This document shows positions 46,397-54,115 of a stretch of DNA of 64,000 bases, one piece after another (the first letter of the stretch is position 1; each line of letters starts with the position of its first letter). Where the stretch lies: assembly GCF_030812295.1 (NCBI RefSeq), contig NZ_JAUSSK010000001.1, forward strand, positions 248,001-312,000. The letters are read 5' to 3'. The DNA comes from Luteibacter jiangsuensis (GTDB lineage Bacteria; Pseudomonadota; Gammaproteobacteria; Xanthomonadales; Rhodanobacteraceae). The translations under genes were made by a program, and so were the position numbers. Under the pieces are notes generated by a model. That model had not been told where the DNA came from, ran no database searches, and saw only the letters and a program-made list of their open reading frames with translations.

Positions 46397-47593
46397 ATGA
46401 ATCCACGTATGCCTTTCGTCATCTACGTCTTCGCGCTCTGCGCGTTCGCCCTGGGCTTTACCGAGTTCGTCACCATTGGCCTGGTGTCCGCTATTTCCGC
46501 CGATCTGCATGCCAGCGTCAGCCAAGTCGGCACGGCGGTTACGGCCTATGCGCTGGGTGCGGTGATTGGTGCGCCGGGCCTGACCGCGCTGGCGACCCGC
46601 TGGCCGCGCAAGCGGCTACTGCTGGTGGCGATGGGGCTGTTCACGCTGGGCAACGCTGTAGTCAGCCTGTCCGATGCACTGACGCCCATGCTGGTAGCCC
46701 GCTTCGCCTCGGGCCTGGGACATGGGGTATTTCTCGCCGTAGCATCCAGCGTGGCAACCCAACTGGCGGGCCGGCATCGGGCCGGAGCGGCGGTGGCGGT
46801 GGTATTCGGCGGCCTGACGCTGGCCCTGGCACTTGGCGTGCCGCTCGGCACCTACCTGGGCAGCGTGTTGAACTGGCAGGTCATCTTCATGGCCGTAGCC
46901 GCGAGTGGCGCCATCGGCTTCCTGGGGCTGCTGGCCCTGATGCCGACGGATCGGGACGATGACTCGGCGCAGGCCAATGCGATGGATGGCCTGAAAGCCA
47001 TGTTCAATCCGCGCCTGCTGGCCGGGGCCGGCATCACGGTGCTGGCGTATGCGGGGTCTTTCACGCTCTACACCTACATCTCGCCGATCCTGCTGCAAGT
47101 CACCCGGATCAGCGAAAGCACCAGCAGCCTACTGATGCTGGGCTATGGCGTGATGGCCGCGATCGGCAACGTGTGGGGTGGGCGCCTGGCCGACCGCAAG
47201 GGCGCGGACTTTGCCGTGATGACCGTCCTGATCGGATTGGTGGTGGTGCTGCTGGCGGTCTGGTTTTCTGCCTCGTCCCTAACGCTGATGGTGCTGCTGA
47301 CCGGCCTGCTGGGCGCACTGACCTATGCGGCGGTGCCAGCTTTGCAAGCACGGGTAATCGGCCTATCACATGTTCACGCCCCCCAAGCGCCGGCGGTGGC
47401 GGCCGGTCTGAACATTGCGGGCTTCAATGGCGGTATCGCGCTGGGTTCGCTGCTGGGTGGCGCCAGCCTGGAGGCGATGGGCCTGACCAGCACGGCTTGG
47501 GTCGGCGCGGTGGCCGTGGGCCTGGGGATTGTGTGGATGCTCGGGCAGTTGACGTCGGCCCACTTTTTCGACACAGCTGAAAACGGGAGTTAA
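46397..47593 (+). CDS. MFS transporter, DHA1 (drug/sugar efflux) type
   Basis: The 398 residues have 12 predicted transmembrane helices. The MFS motif is visible between helices 2 and 3 (GAPGLTALATRWPRKRLLL), and GGRLADRKGADFAVM lies between helices 8 and 9. It resembles AraJ/YdhP-like exporters. Starting three bases after the DJ-1 gene, it forms a two-gene operon divergent from the LysR gene, a common arrangement for efflux of an electrophile. Substrate unknown. Confidence 0.88.
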   Translation: MNPRMPFVIYVFALCAFALGFTEFVTIGLVSAISADLHASVSQVGTAVTAYALGAVIGAPGLTALATRWPRKRLLLVAMGLFTLGNAVVSLSDALTPMLVARFASGLGHGVFLAVASSVATQLAGRHRAGAAVAVVFGGLTLALALGVPLGTYLGSVLNWQVIFMAVAASGAIGFLGLLALMPTDRDDDSAQANAMDGLKAMFNPRLLAGAGITVLAYAGSFTLYTYISPILLQVTRISESTSSLLMLGYGVMAAIGNVWGGRLADRKGADFAVMTVLIGLVVVLLAVWFSASSLTLMVLLTGLLGALTYAAVPALQARVIGLSHVHAPQAPAVAAGLNIAGFNGGIALGSLLGGASLEAMGLTSTAWVGAVAVGLGIVWMLGQLTSAHFFDTAENGS

Positions 47594-47769
47594 GGTCGCT
47601 TCATCCATCGGCCCGATCGGGCCACCGGAGCCCTCGGTCACCACGGCATCATGGCAAGGCGCGATGGCGGGTATCTTCGCCCAGCAGTCGATGCTGGTTT
47701 GAGAGCACAGATACCCTTCTTCGGTTGTCGCAGGCTTCACGCCATTTCCAATTACACAGCAAACGGGAG
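47571..47769. repeat. Direct repeat around a scrambled interval
   Basis: ACACAGC-(TGA)-AAACGGGAG at 47571-47589 recurs as ACACAGC-AAACGGGAG at 47754-47769. The first copy spans the end of the MFS gene; the second lies next to the monooxygenase remnant. The 164 bases between show no gene and include the palindrome GGCCCGATCGGGCC at 47610-47623, which may terminate MFS transcription. Confidence 0.65.
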
Positions 47770-47776
47770 CGCCACC

Positions 47777-48046
47777 GTGGCCGCCCTGAAGCCGCAAGAC
47801 CGTAAATTCAAACCGCTAGACGATAAATTCCCGCTTGAGCGTCAACTCGGCATCGCGGCCGCGCCAGTCGTGCTCATCAACCTCTTCACGCTCGATGCCG
47901 CCGACGAAGCGGGCTTCCTGGACGCTTTCAAGGCGGCTGCCGAGATCATAACGAAGCAACCGGGCTTCATTTCCATGCAACTGCATCGCTGGGAGGATGA
48001 CGGGGCTAAGGTGTCGCGAAGGCTTCCGAGTTCTACTGTTGACTGA
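47777..48046 (+). pseudogene. Truncated antibiotic-biosynthesis-monooxygenase-like gene
   Basis: The GTG at 47777 opens a frame of 89 residues with APVVLINLFTLDAADEAGFLDAFKAAAEII and KQPGFISMQLHR, the first strand-helix-strand half of an ABM-type (ferredoxin-like) domain. Homologues carry a second half with the active-site region, which is missing: after LHR the sequence becomes unrelated and stops. It is probably a remnant cut by rearrangement, possibly linked to the direct repeat just upstream. Confidence 0.6.
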
Positions 48047-48062
48047 GTGGGAGTGGGAGTGG
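48045..48062. repeat. (GAGTGG)3 hexamer repeat
   Basis: Three tandem GAGTGG units (the first spans the stop of the truncated monooxygenase) sit at the end of the pseudogene, just before the desaturase gene. A short slippage-prone tract. Confidence 0.6.
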
Positions 48063-48075
48063 GAGAAAGGGATTC

Positions 48076-48903
48076 CTATTCCGGCGGCCCGAACAGTAGC
48101 CGCCCGCATTGCCTCCAATTCCGCACGGATTTCATGGCGTGGAACATCTGTATCCAGGCATGCAAGGCGATGCGGACGGGGTTATGGCTGTGCAGGGGTT
48201 TCACCAGGCCGTACCGCGGCGGTTCGTCCTCACGTTGGCGGCGGAACGTACCGAATAGCCTGTCGAACACGATCAGCACGCCGCCGTAGTTGCAATCGAT
48301 GTAATCGGGATTGCTGGCATGGTGCACGCGGTGGTGAGAAGGCGTGTTGAGCACGAATTCGATCGGGCGCGGCAATTGTCCGATCAGTTCGGTGTGCAAC
48401 CAGAATTGGTACGTCAGGTTCGCCGCGAGCATGGCGACCACCAGCGGCACCGGAAATCCGATCCATACCAGCGGCGCGAAGAATACCGCTGCACCGGTGA
48501 TCTGTCCGGTCCAGCCGAGCCGATACGCGGACGACAGCGTGTACTGGTTCGACGAGTGGTGAACGGAGTGGTTCAGCCAGAACCAGTGGATGCGGTGGTC
48601 GGCGCGATGCATCCAGTAATAGCAGAACTCCTGGCCCACGAAGAGCAGGGCCCAATGCCACCAGCGGTCCATCGTGAAGGTGGCGATGCGCCATTCCCAT
48701 ACCGCATACAGCAATGCTCCGACGATACCGGTCTTGAGCGCTCCATTGACCAGCATACGGCCCAGGGCGTCGCCCAGCGATGCCCAGTAGGCTTTCCAGT
48801 CGTGATCGCGGCCGCGGCGCCGCAACAGCCAACCTTCGACGGCGGCGATCAGCGCGAACAACGGCAGCGGTACCCACAGCCAGGCGAAAGGCGACGTATC
48901 CAT
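48076..48903 (-). CDS. Sterol desaturase/fatty-acid hydroxylase-like membrane protein
   Basis: The 275 residues have several transmembrane helices and the family's His clusters HRADHR (about residue 117), HHSSNQ (about 130) and HHRVHHASN (about 195), which bind a di-iron centre. These inner-membrane enzymes hydroxylate or desaturate lipid substrates. The physiological lipid is unknown. The EF-hand gene is 18 bases upstream on the same strand. Confidence 0.88.
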   Translation of the reverse strand: MDTSPFAWLWVPLPLFALIAAVEGWLLRRRGRDHDWKAYWASLGDALGRMLVNGALKTGIVGALLYAVWEWRIATFTMDRWWHWALLFVGQEFCYYWMHRADHRIHWFWLNHSVHHSSNQYTLSSAYRLGWTGQITGAAVFFAPLVWIGFPVPLVVAMLAANLTYQFWLHTELIGQLPRPIEFVLNTPSHHRVHHASNPDYIDCNYGGVLIVFDRLFGTFRRQREDEPPRYGLVKPLHSHNPVRIALHAWIQMFHAMKSVRNWRQCGRLLFGPPE

Positions 48904-48921
48904 GGCGGTCGCTTCGGCGGC

Positions 48922-49206
48922 TCAGCGGCCCAGGCGCTGGCGCGCGAGTTCGGCGGCCTGCTTGAGCTCGCTGGCAGACAATTTGCCGTCCTGGTCGGCA
49001 TCGAGCTTGTCGAAATTCTTGGCCACGCGCGGTAGCTTGGCGTCGGCTTCCTGGCGGTCGATGAAGCCATCGCCGTCGGTATCCGCGGCTTTCAGGCGTT
49101 CTTGCATCTCCTGTTTGGCTTGGGCCATGCGCTCGCTCTGCGCGCAGGCGGAGGCGGAAATGGCAAGCAGCATCGCGGTAAGCAGGTAGAGAGTGGGCTT
49201 GGGCAC
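48922..49206 (-). CDS. EF-hand calcium-binding lipoprotein
   Basis: About 94 residues from a GTG at 49206 preceded by CACGAGGTATCCC on the minus strand. A lipobox-like ISASAC with Cys at about residue 22 suggests membrane anchoring. Two EF-hand loops are visible, DTDGDGFIDRQE and DADQDGKLSASE, with the standard acidic ligands. The in-frame ATG at 49242 would add 12 residues and no obvious ribosome binding site. It is probably a small periplasmic or membrane Ca2+-binding protein. Confidence 0.78.
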   Translation of the reverse strand: MPKPTLYLLTAMLLAISASACAQSERMAQAKQEMQERLKAADTDGDGFIDRQEADAKLPRVAKNFDKLDADQDGKLSASELKQAAELARQRLGR

Positions 49207-49263
49207 GGGATACCTCGTGGGGCGGAAAGGATGGCCGTCCATGGCCGGGGGAGGGTCGGGAAA

Positions 49264-49800
49264 TCAGTTGCCGCGGCAGGCGATCGTCTCGCCCGCGGCA
49301 TTGGTGCAGGTACCGGTGTGGGTGATCACGCCGTTCTGTACGCTGGTCGAACCGCTGTAACTATTGCCGTTCTGGCCGGTGGCGCTGGTGCTGCGGCTAC
49401 CGTTGACGTTGCCAGCGGCGTCGCGGGCGATGCTTCCGCTGGTGGTCGCGGAGCCACCGTTGGCGCCGTTGATCGAGGCGCTGCCCTGTCGGCCGGCGCT
49501 ACCGTCGGCATGGCGGTAGAAGCTGCCTTGGCGCTCCGCGCTGCCGCCATTGGCGCCTACGGCATAGGCGCCACTGCGGCCATCGACATTGCCCTGGCCG
49601 TCGCCATGCACATGGCGGCCACGGGCATAAGCGCCGCGCTCGCCGCGGGCGGCGGCCCCGGTGACGGCGGTGCGTCCGCCGTCACCGGTATGGACCACGG
49701 CGCGGCCGCGGACACGGCCTTGCGCCGAAGCATCGGAAATCGTGGCAGCCAGCGCGCCGGTCAGCACCAGCACCGCCAGCAGCAAGGGAGTTCTGTTCAT
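49264..49800 (-). CDS. Secreted glycine/serine/asparagine-rich repeat protein
   Basis: The 178 residues start with a Sec signal peptide (LLLAVLVLTGALAATISDASA) and continue with a low-complexity region of loosely repeated units (GANGGSA twice, DAAGNVNGSRS, NGNSYSGSTS), ending with two cysteines (GTCTNAAGETIACRGN). GAAGGAGATATCCC before the ATG is a strong ribosome binding site. I do not recognise a function; it could be an exposed matrix-like protein. It is divergent from the OmpR-type gene. Confidence 0.75.
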   Translation of the reverse strand: MNRTPLLLAVLVLTGALAATISDASAQGRVRGRAVVHTGDGGRTAVTGAAARGERGAYARGRHVHGDGQGNVDGRSGAYAVGANGGSAERQGSFYRHADGSAGRQGSASINGANGGSATTSGSIARDAAGNVNGSRSTSATGQNGNSYSGSTSVQNGVITHTGTCTNAAGETIACRGN

Positions 49801-49984
49801 GGGATATCTCCTTCGGGTCGGCGCGAGGCATCCTCGCGGTGGGCCCAAGCTAATCGCGCCGCCGGCCGAGGGTGTGTCGCAATAGCCACCGTATGTTTCG
49901 GCAATGCGGCTTGGAAACATCCGCTTACAAAGTGCCCGACAAGGGCGTTGCGCGGGCTCGCGGCTACCCGCGATAGTGAGCGCC

Positions 49985-50704
49985 ATGGACGAAACCCTGG
50001 CCCGCATCCTCCTGGTCGACGACGACACCCGCTTGCGCGAACTGCTGCTGCGCTACCTGCAGTCGCAGGGCTTCGAGGCCAAGGGCGTGGGCGATGGCGT
50101 GCAGATGCGGCAGGCGCTGGATCGAGGCCATTACGACCTGATCGTGCTGGACTTGATGCTGCCCGGCGAAGACGGCCTTGATATCTGCCGCCGCCTGCGT
50201 GGCCAGGGCGACTCCACGCCGATCGTGATGCTGACCGCCAAGGGTGATGAAATCGACCGCATCGTAGGCCTGGAAATCGGCGCCGACGACTACCTGCCCA
50301 AACCCGTCAATCCACGCGAGTTGCTGGCGCGTATCCGCTCGGTGTTGCGGCGTGCCCGCCCGGTGCCTGGCGCGCCGGAGCCCGAGGGGGGTGAGATCCG
50401 TTTCGGTGCGTTCCGACTGGATCTGGGTCGCCGCGAACTGAGCAGGAACGGAGAGTTGCTGCGGTTGACCTCGGGCGAATTCGCGGTGCTGACGGTACTG
50501 CTGCGGCACCCGCGCCAGCCGCTCAGCCGCGACCGCCTGATGAGTCTGGCGCGTGGCCGCGAGCACGAGGCCTTCGAGCGGAGCATGGATGTCACCATCG
50601 CGCGCCTGCGCCGATTGCTGGAAGACGACGTGCGCAATCCTCGCATCCTCCAAACCGTCTGGGGCGTGGGTTACGTATACGTACCGCCGGGTGAAACCGC
50701 ATGA
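49985..50704 (+). CDS. ompR: OmpR-family response regulator
   Basis: The 239 residues have a receiver domain (LLVDDDTRL, phospho-acceptor Asp in VLDLMLPGEDG at about residue 58, PKPVNPREL Lys) and a winged-helix C-terminal domain (LTSGEFAVLTVLLRHPRQPLSRDRLM). The kinase gene overlaps by four bases, so this is a two-component pair of the OmpR/EnvZ type, acting on envelope genes in other bacteria. The ATG at 49985 avoids an upstream extension that lacks domain homology. Confidence 0.9.
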   Translation: MDETLARILLVDDDTRLRELLLRYLQSQGFEAKGVGDGVQMRQALDRGHYDLIVLDLMLPGEDGLDICRRLRGQGDSTPIVMLTAKGDEIDRIVGLEIGADDYLPKPVNPRELLARIRSVLRRARPVPGAPEPEGGEIRFGAFRLDLGRRELSRNGELLRLTSGEFAVLTVLLRHPRQPLSRDRLMSLARGREHEAFERSMDVTIARLRRLLEDDVRNPRILQTVWGVGYVYVPPGETA

Positions 50705-51966
50705 GCCGGCTTCCCTTGCCGCGCAGTGTATTCGGGCAGCTCGTGCTGGTGATCGGGCTGGTGTTGCTCGGCGCGGCGGTGCTGGCCGTGGCGATGGGCC
50801 GCCAGTTGGCCACGCGTCCGGCTGCCGGGCAATTGCTGCGCGCCATGGATGGCTTTGCCGACGTCGCCGAGGAACTGGCGCGCACCCAGTCCCGCGAACG
50901 CGTGGTGCGGCACTTGCGCGGCGCCGGACTGGAGGTGGCCGACCTGCCGCCGCCACCGCGCGACCTGCGCGGCGCGCCGTTCATGCGCGAGTTGCTCGAA
51001 CAGGCGCCGCGGCAACTCGAGCACGGGCGCGAGGTGCGCCTGGGCCGCGTCGGAACGGCGAACGTGGTGTGGTTGAAGCTGGATACGCAGCCGGCATTGT
51101 GGGTGTCGTTCGTGTTCGATCAACGCGGCAACCGCGTATTGCGCTTTTCGGTGCTGATGCTGTTCGTCGGCGCGGCGCTGGTGTGGCTGGCGGCGGCTTA
51201 CTACGCGCGACGCCTGGTGGTGCCGTTGCGGCGCCTGGCGCAATCCGCGCCGGCGATCGTGCGCGGCGAATCGCCCCCGCCAGGCACCCTGGCCGGGCCG
51301 CGCGAAGTGGAGGAATTGGCGCGCGCCCTGGCCGATTCGAGCAAGGATGTACGCGAGGCCGCCGAGGAACGAACGGTGATGCTCGCCGGCATCTCACACG
51401 ATCTGCGCACGCCGCTGACGCGACTGCAATATGCGGTCGAGCTGCTGCCCGGGGGCGATCCGGAACTGCGCGCGGGCATGCATCGCGACATCGCCGAGAT
51501 CGACGCGATCCTGTCGCAGTTCATCGCCTACGCGCGCGATGGACGCGACGAGGCGAGCGAGCCACTCGACCTGGCTGTGCTTTGCCGCAACGCGGTCAGC
51601 GCTTGCGAACGTGAGTGGCAGGTGGACACGCCCGTCTATGCGCCGATGACGGGCAAGCCGATGGCACTGCTGCGTGCGCTGGAAAACCTGCTGGTCAACG
51701 CGCAACGGCACGGTGCGCCGCCATACTCGCTGCGGCTTTCGCGTCAGGACGACGCCTGGCGAATCGACGTCGCCGACCATGGCCCGGGTTTGCCCGTGCA
51801 GGTCGCCGAGCGCGTACGCCAGCCGTTCGTGCACGGGGAGGGTGGCGGTACCGGCCTGGGGTTGGCGATCGTCGAGCGAGTCGCCCGCCAGCACGACGGT
51901 GAGTTGCGGCTGTCGCCGGTTCGGCCCCATGGCCTGATGGCGACGCTCGTGCTGCGCGGAAGTTGA
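50701..51966 (+). CDS. envZ: Sensor histidine kinase, EnvZ type
   Basis: The 421 residues have two transmembrane helices (LVLVIGLVLLGAAVLAVAM and VLMLFVGAALVWLAAAYYA), a HAMP-like linker with RRLVVPLRRLAQ, the H-box LAGISHDLRTPLTRLQ (about residue 228), and N, G1 and G2 boxes (ENLLVNAQRHG, DHGPGLP, GGGTGLGLAIVER). The SHDLRTPLTRL form is that of EnvZ. It phosphorylates the partner response regulator. Confidence 0.92.
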   Translation: MSRLPLPRSVFGQLVLVIGLVLLGAAVLAVAMGRQLATRPAAGQLLRAMDGFADVAEELARTQSRERVVRHLRGAGLEVADLPPPPRDLRGAPFMRELLEQAPRQLEHGREVRLGRVGTANVVWLKLDTQPALWVSFVFDQRGNRVLRFSVLMLFVGAALVWLAAAYYARRLVVPLRRLAQSAPAIVRGESPPPGTLAGPREVEELARALADSSKDVREAAEERTVMLAGISHDLRTPLTRLQYAVELLPGGDPELRAGMHRDIAEIDAILSQFIAYARDGRDEASEPLDLAVLCRNAVSACEREWQVDTPVYAPMTGKPMALLRALENLLVNAQRHGAPPYSLRLSRQDDAWRIDVADHGPGLPVQVAERVRQPFVHGEGGGTGLGLAIVERVARQHDGELRLSPVRPHGLMATLVLRGS

Positions 51967-51992
51967 CACATTCCATCGACGAGGCGGACGTA

Positions 51993-52856
51993 ATGGGCAC
52001 GAGACAAAGGCATGCGATTGCAGGCTTGGCATGGATTGCCATATGCCTGGCCGGCATCGCACATGGTGCACAAGACGATGCACGGCGGGCCGGAACACGG
52101 GTCTTGCACGACATCGCCTACGGCAACGATCCCCGACAGCGCTTCGACGTCTATCTACCGCCATCGCCGCGTGGCGCACCGGTGATTTTCATGGTGCACG
52201 GGGGCGCCTGGGCTATCGGCGACAAGACCAATCCGGGCGTCGTCGGCAGCAAAGCCGCGTACTGGCTGCCGAAGAACTATGTGCTGATATCGGTGAACTA
52301 TCGACTGTTGCCTGACGCCAAGCCGTTGGATCAGGCCAAAGACGTGGCCAGGGCGTTGGCCACTGCGCAACGGCTGGCCGCATCATGGGGAGCGGACCGT
52401 GACCGGTTCGTGCTGATGGGCCATTCGGCGGGCGCGCACCTGGTCGCCTTGTTGGGAGCCGATCCCGAGGTGCTGTCCGCCGCCGGTGCGGTCCGCCCGC
52501 GGGGTGTCGTTTCCCTGGATAGCGCCGCGATGGATGTGGTGCAGATCATGGACTTTCCGCGCCACCCCAGGCTCTACGATCGCGCCTTCGGCGAGGATCC
52601 GGGCGAATGGGCCGCCGCGTCGCCCTATCATCGCCTTCGCGCCGGCGCGCTGCCGTTGTTGGCAGTGTGTTCCAGCCAGCGCTTCGATGCCTGCCCGCAG
52701 GCGCGACGCCTGGCGCAGAGGGCCGCTGGACTCGACGTGCGTGTCGATGTGTTGCCGCAAGACCTGTCGCATGCCGAGATCAATCGAACGTTGGGACAGG
52801 CCTCGGACTATACCGAGAAGGTGAACGCCTTTATCGACGGGCTCATCGCCTTGTAG
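51993..52856 (+). CDS. Exported alpha/beta hydrolase (BD-FAE/carboxylesterase-like)
   Basis: The 287 residues start with a signal peptide (GLAWIAICLAGIAHG) and contain HGGAWAIGDK (oxyanion hole, about residue 69), GHSAGAHLVAL (nucleophile Ser, about 144) and LSHAEINR (catalytic His, about 261). It is an esterase or formamidase-like enzyme in the periplasm or envelope. The ATG at 51993 gives a normal signal peptide; a TTG at 51963 is also in frame. Confidence 0.82.
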   Translation: MGTRQRHAIAGLAWIAICLAGIAHGAQDDARRAGTRVLHDIAYGNDPRQRFDVYLPPSPRGAPVIFMVHGGAWAIGDKTNPGVVGSKAAYWLPKNYVLISVNYRLLPDAKPLDQAKDVARALATAQRLAASWGADRDRFVLMGHSAGAHLVALLGADPEVLSAAGAVRPRGVVSLDSAAMDVVQIMDFPRHPRLYDRAFGEDPGEWAAASPYHRLRAGALPLLAVCSSQRFDACPQARRLAQRAAGLDVRVDVLPQDLSHAEINRTLGQASDYTEKVNAFIDGLIAL

Positions 52857-52978
52857 GTGTCGGATGCGGCCAAGGGCGAGCGCTTCCTGCCGGATGCCAC
52901 CAGCGAAAAAGCCGTGCGGCTGCTCGGCTGGTCGCCCCGCTCGCGCGAGGATGCCATCGTCGCCACCGCTGAGGGCGT
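52857..52978 (+). pseudogene. C-terminal fragment of an NAD-dependent epimerase/reductase
   Basis: In the frame starting at 52857 the sequence reads FLPDATSEKAVRLLGWSPRSREDAIVATAEGV by position, the typical ending of a dihydroflavonol-reductase-like extended SDR (GW.PR..EEAI..TA). There is no catalytic or NAD-binding part. The frame then runs into the antisense of the next gene. A decayed remnant next to an SDR-rich region. Confidence 0.5.
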
Positions 52979-54115
52979 TCACCCGGCCATCCGATGGCCA
53001 GCGAAAAACTCCACCACGCTCCAGGGTGAGCGGTCGTCGAAGAACAGCCGGAGATTCCGGTCCGACTCGGCCGCCGTGGCCGAGCTGCGAGGAAAGAGAT
53101 CCTCTTCGTACGCGGCGAGCGCGGCTTCGACATCCTCCGGACGATTGACGATGGCCTTCGCCAGTTCCGCGCCGTCGAACATGGCCAGGTTCGCACCTTC
53201 CCCAGCGAACGGCGACATGAGGTGCGCGGCGTCGCCGAGCGGTGTCACGCCACGCACGCGATCCCATCGGTGGTGAATGGGGAGCGCGTGGATGGGGCGA
53301 GGCACGGGCGCGGTCTCGCTGTGCCTGATGAAAGCGGTCAGTTCGGGCGCCCAATCATCGAATTCGTCCGCGATGCGTGCCAAGGCGGCTGTCGGGTCGG
53401 AGAAGTCCATGCCGGCGATCCAATCTTCCGGCTTGTTCAACGCCACGTAGGCATGCAGCGTGGCGTTCGCCTCCCGGTGCGCGAGGATGCCTTTGCCTGG
53501 CGCGATCGCCAGCAGCGCGCCACCACCCACCGCTTCCGCGGTGGCCTTATGGCGGATATCCCCGTCGAACAGGTACGTCTCGATAAACGACGTGCCCACA
53601 TAGGCAGGCTGGACACCGGAAAGAAGAGGGCGGACTCTCGACCAGGCGCCATCGGCACCGACGAGAAGTCCGGCGGTCGCCGTGGACCCATTGGCGAACG
53701 TGAGCACGTGCTGTCCGTCGCCCGTCGAACTCACCGTGGTGAGCTTGTGTCCCCAGCGGATCGTGTCGGCGGGAAGTGACTCGAGCAGGATGCGGCGAAG
53801 ATCTCCCCGATGCACTTCGGGCCGGCTGCCATTGCCTTCGTCGGGCGCATCGAACAGGACATCGCCGCGCTTGTCGAGCACCCTCTCGGCATCGGCGCCC
53901 GGCTGGATGATCCCCAGGAACGCGTCGAACAGCCCCGCGGCCTTCAGAGCGAGCTGACCGTTGTACTCGTGGATATCGAGCAATCCTCCCTGGATGCGAG
54001 CGTCTGCCGAGGCTTCCGCTTCGTAGATGATCGCCGCGATGCCATGGACGTGAAGGACTCTTGCAAGCGTCAGGCCGCCGAGGCCCGCGCCGACGATGGC
54101 GATAGGAAAGTTCAT
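52979..54115 (-). CDS. FAD-dependent monooxygenase (TetX/class A-like)
   Basis: The 378 residues from ATG 54115 start with the FAD motif IAIVGAGLGGLTLARVL. The GD motif appears as GDAAHLMSPFAGEGANLAMFDG (about residue 297), and a middle region VGADGAWSRVRPLL matches the class A flavin hydroxylase fold. The closest style is TetX and related small-molecule hydroxylases. The ATG overlaps the stop of the preceding monooxygenase by four bases, so they form an operon. Substrate unknown. Confidence 0.85.
   Translation of the reverse strand: MNFPIAIVGAGLGGLTLARVLHVHGIAAIIYEAEASADARIQGGLLDIHEYNGQLALKAAGLFDAFLGIIQPGADAERVLDKRGDVLFDAPDEGNGSRPEVHRGDLRRILLESLPADTIRWGHKLTTVSSTGDGQHVLTFANGSTATAGLLVGADGAWSRVRPLLSGVQPAYVGTSFIETYLFDGDIRHKATAEAVGGGALLAIAPGKGILAHREANATLHAYVALNKPEDWIAGMDFSDPTAALARIADEFDDWAPELTAFIRHSETAPVPRPIHALPIHHRWDRVRGVTPLGDAAHLMSPFAGEGANLAMFDGAELAKAIVNRPEDVEAALAAYEEDLFPRSSATAAESDRNLRLFFDDRSPWSVVEFFAGHRMAG

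Noticed and set aside
47571-47769. Direct repeat as insertion-sequence target duplication
   Set aside because: The interval is only 164 bases, with no transposase fragment or terminal inverted repeats.
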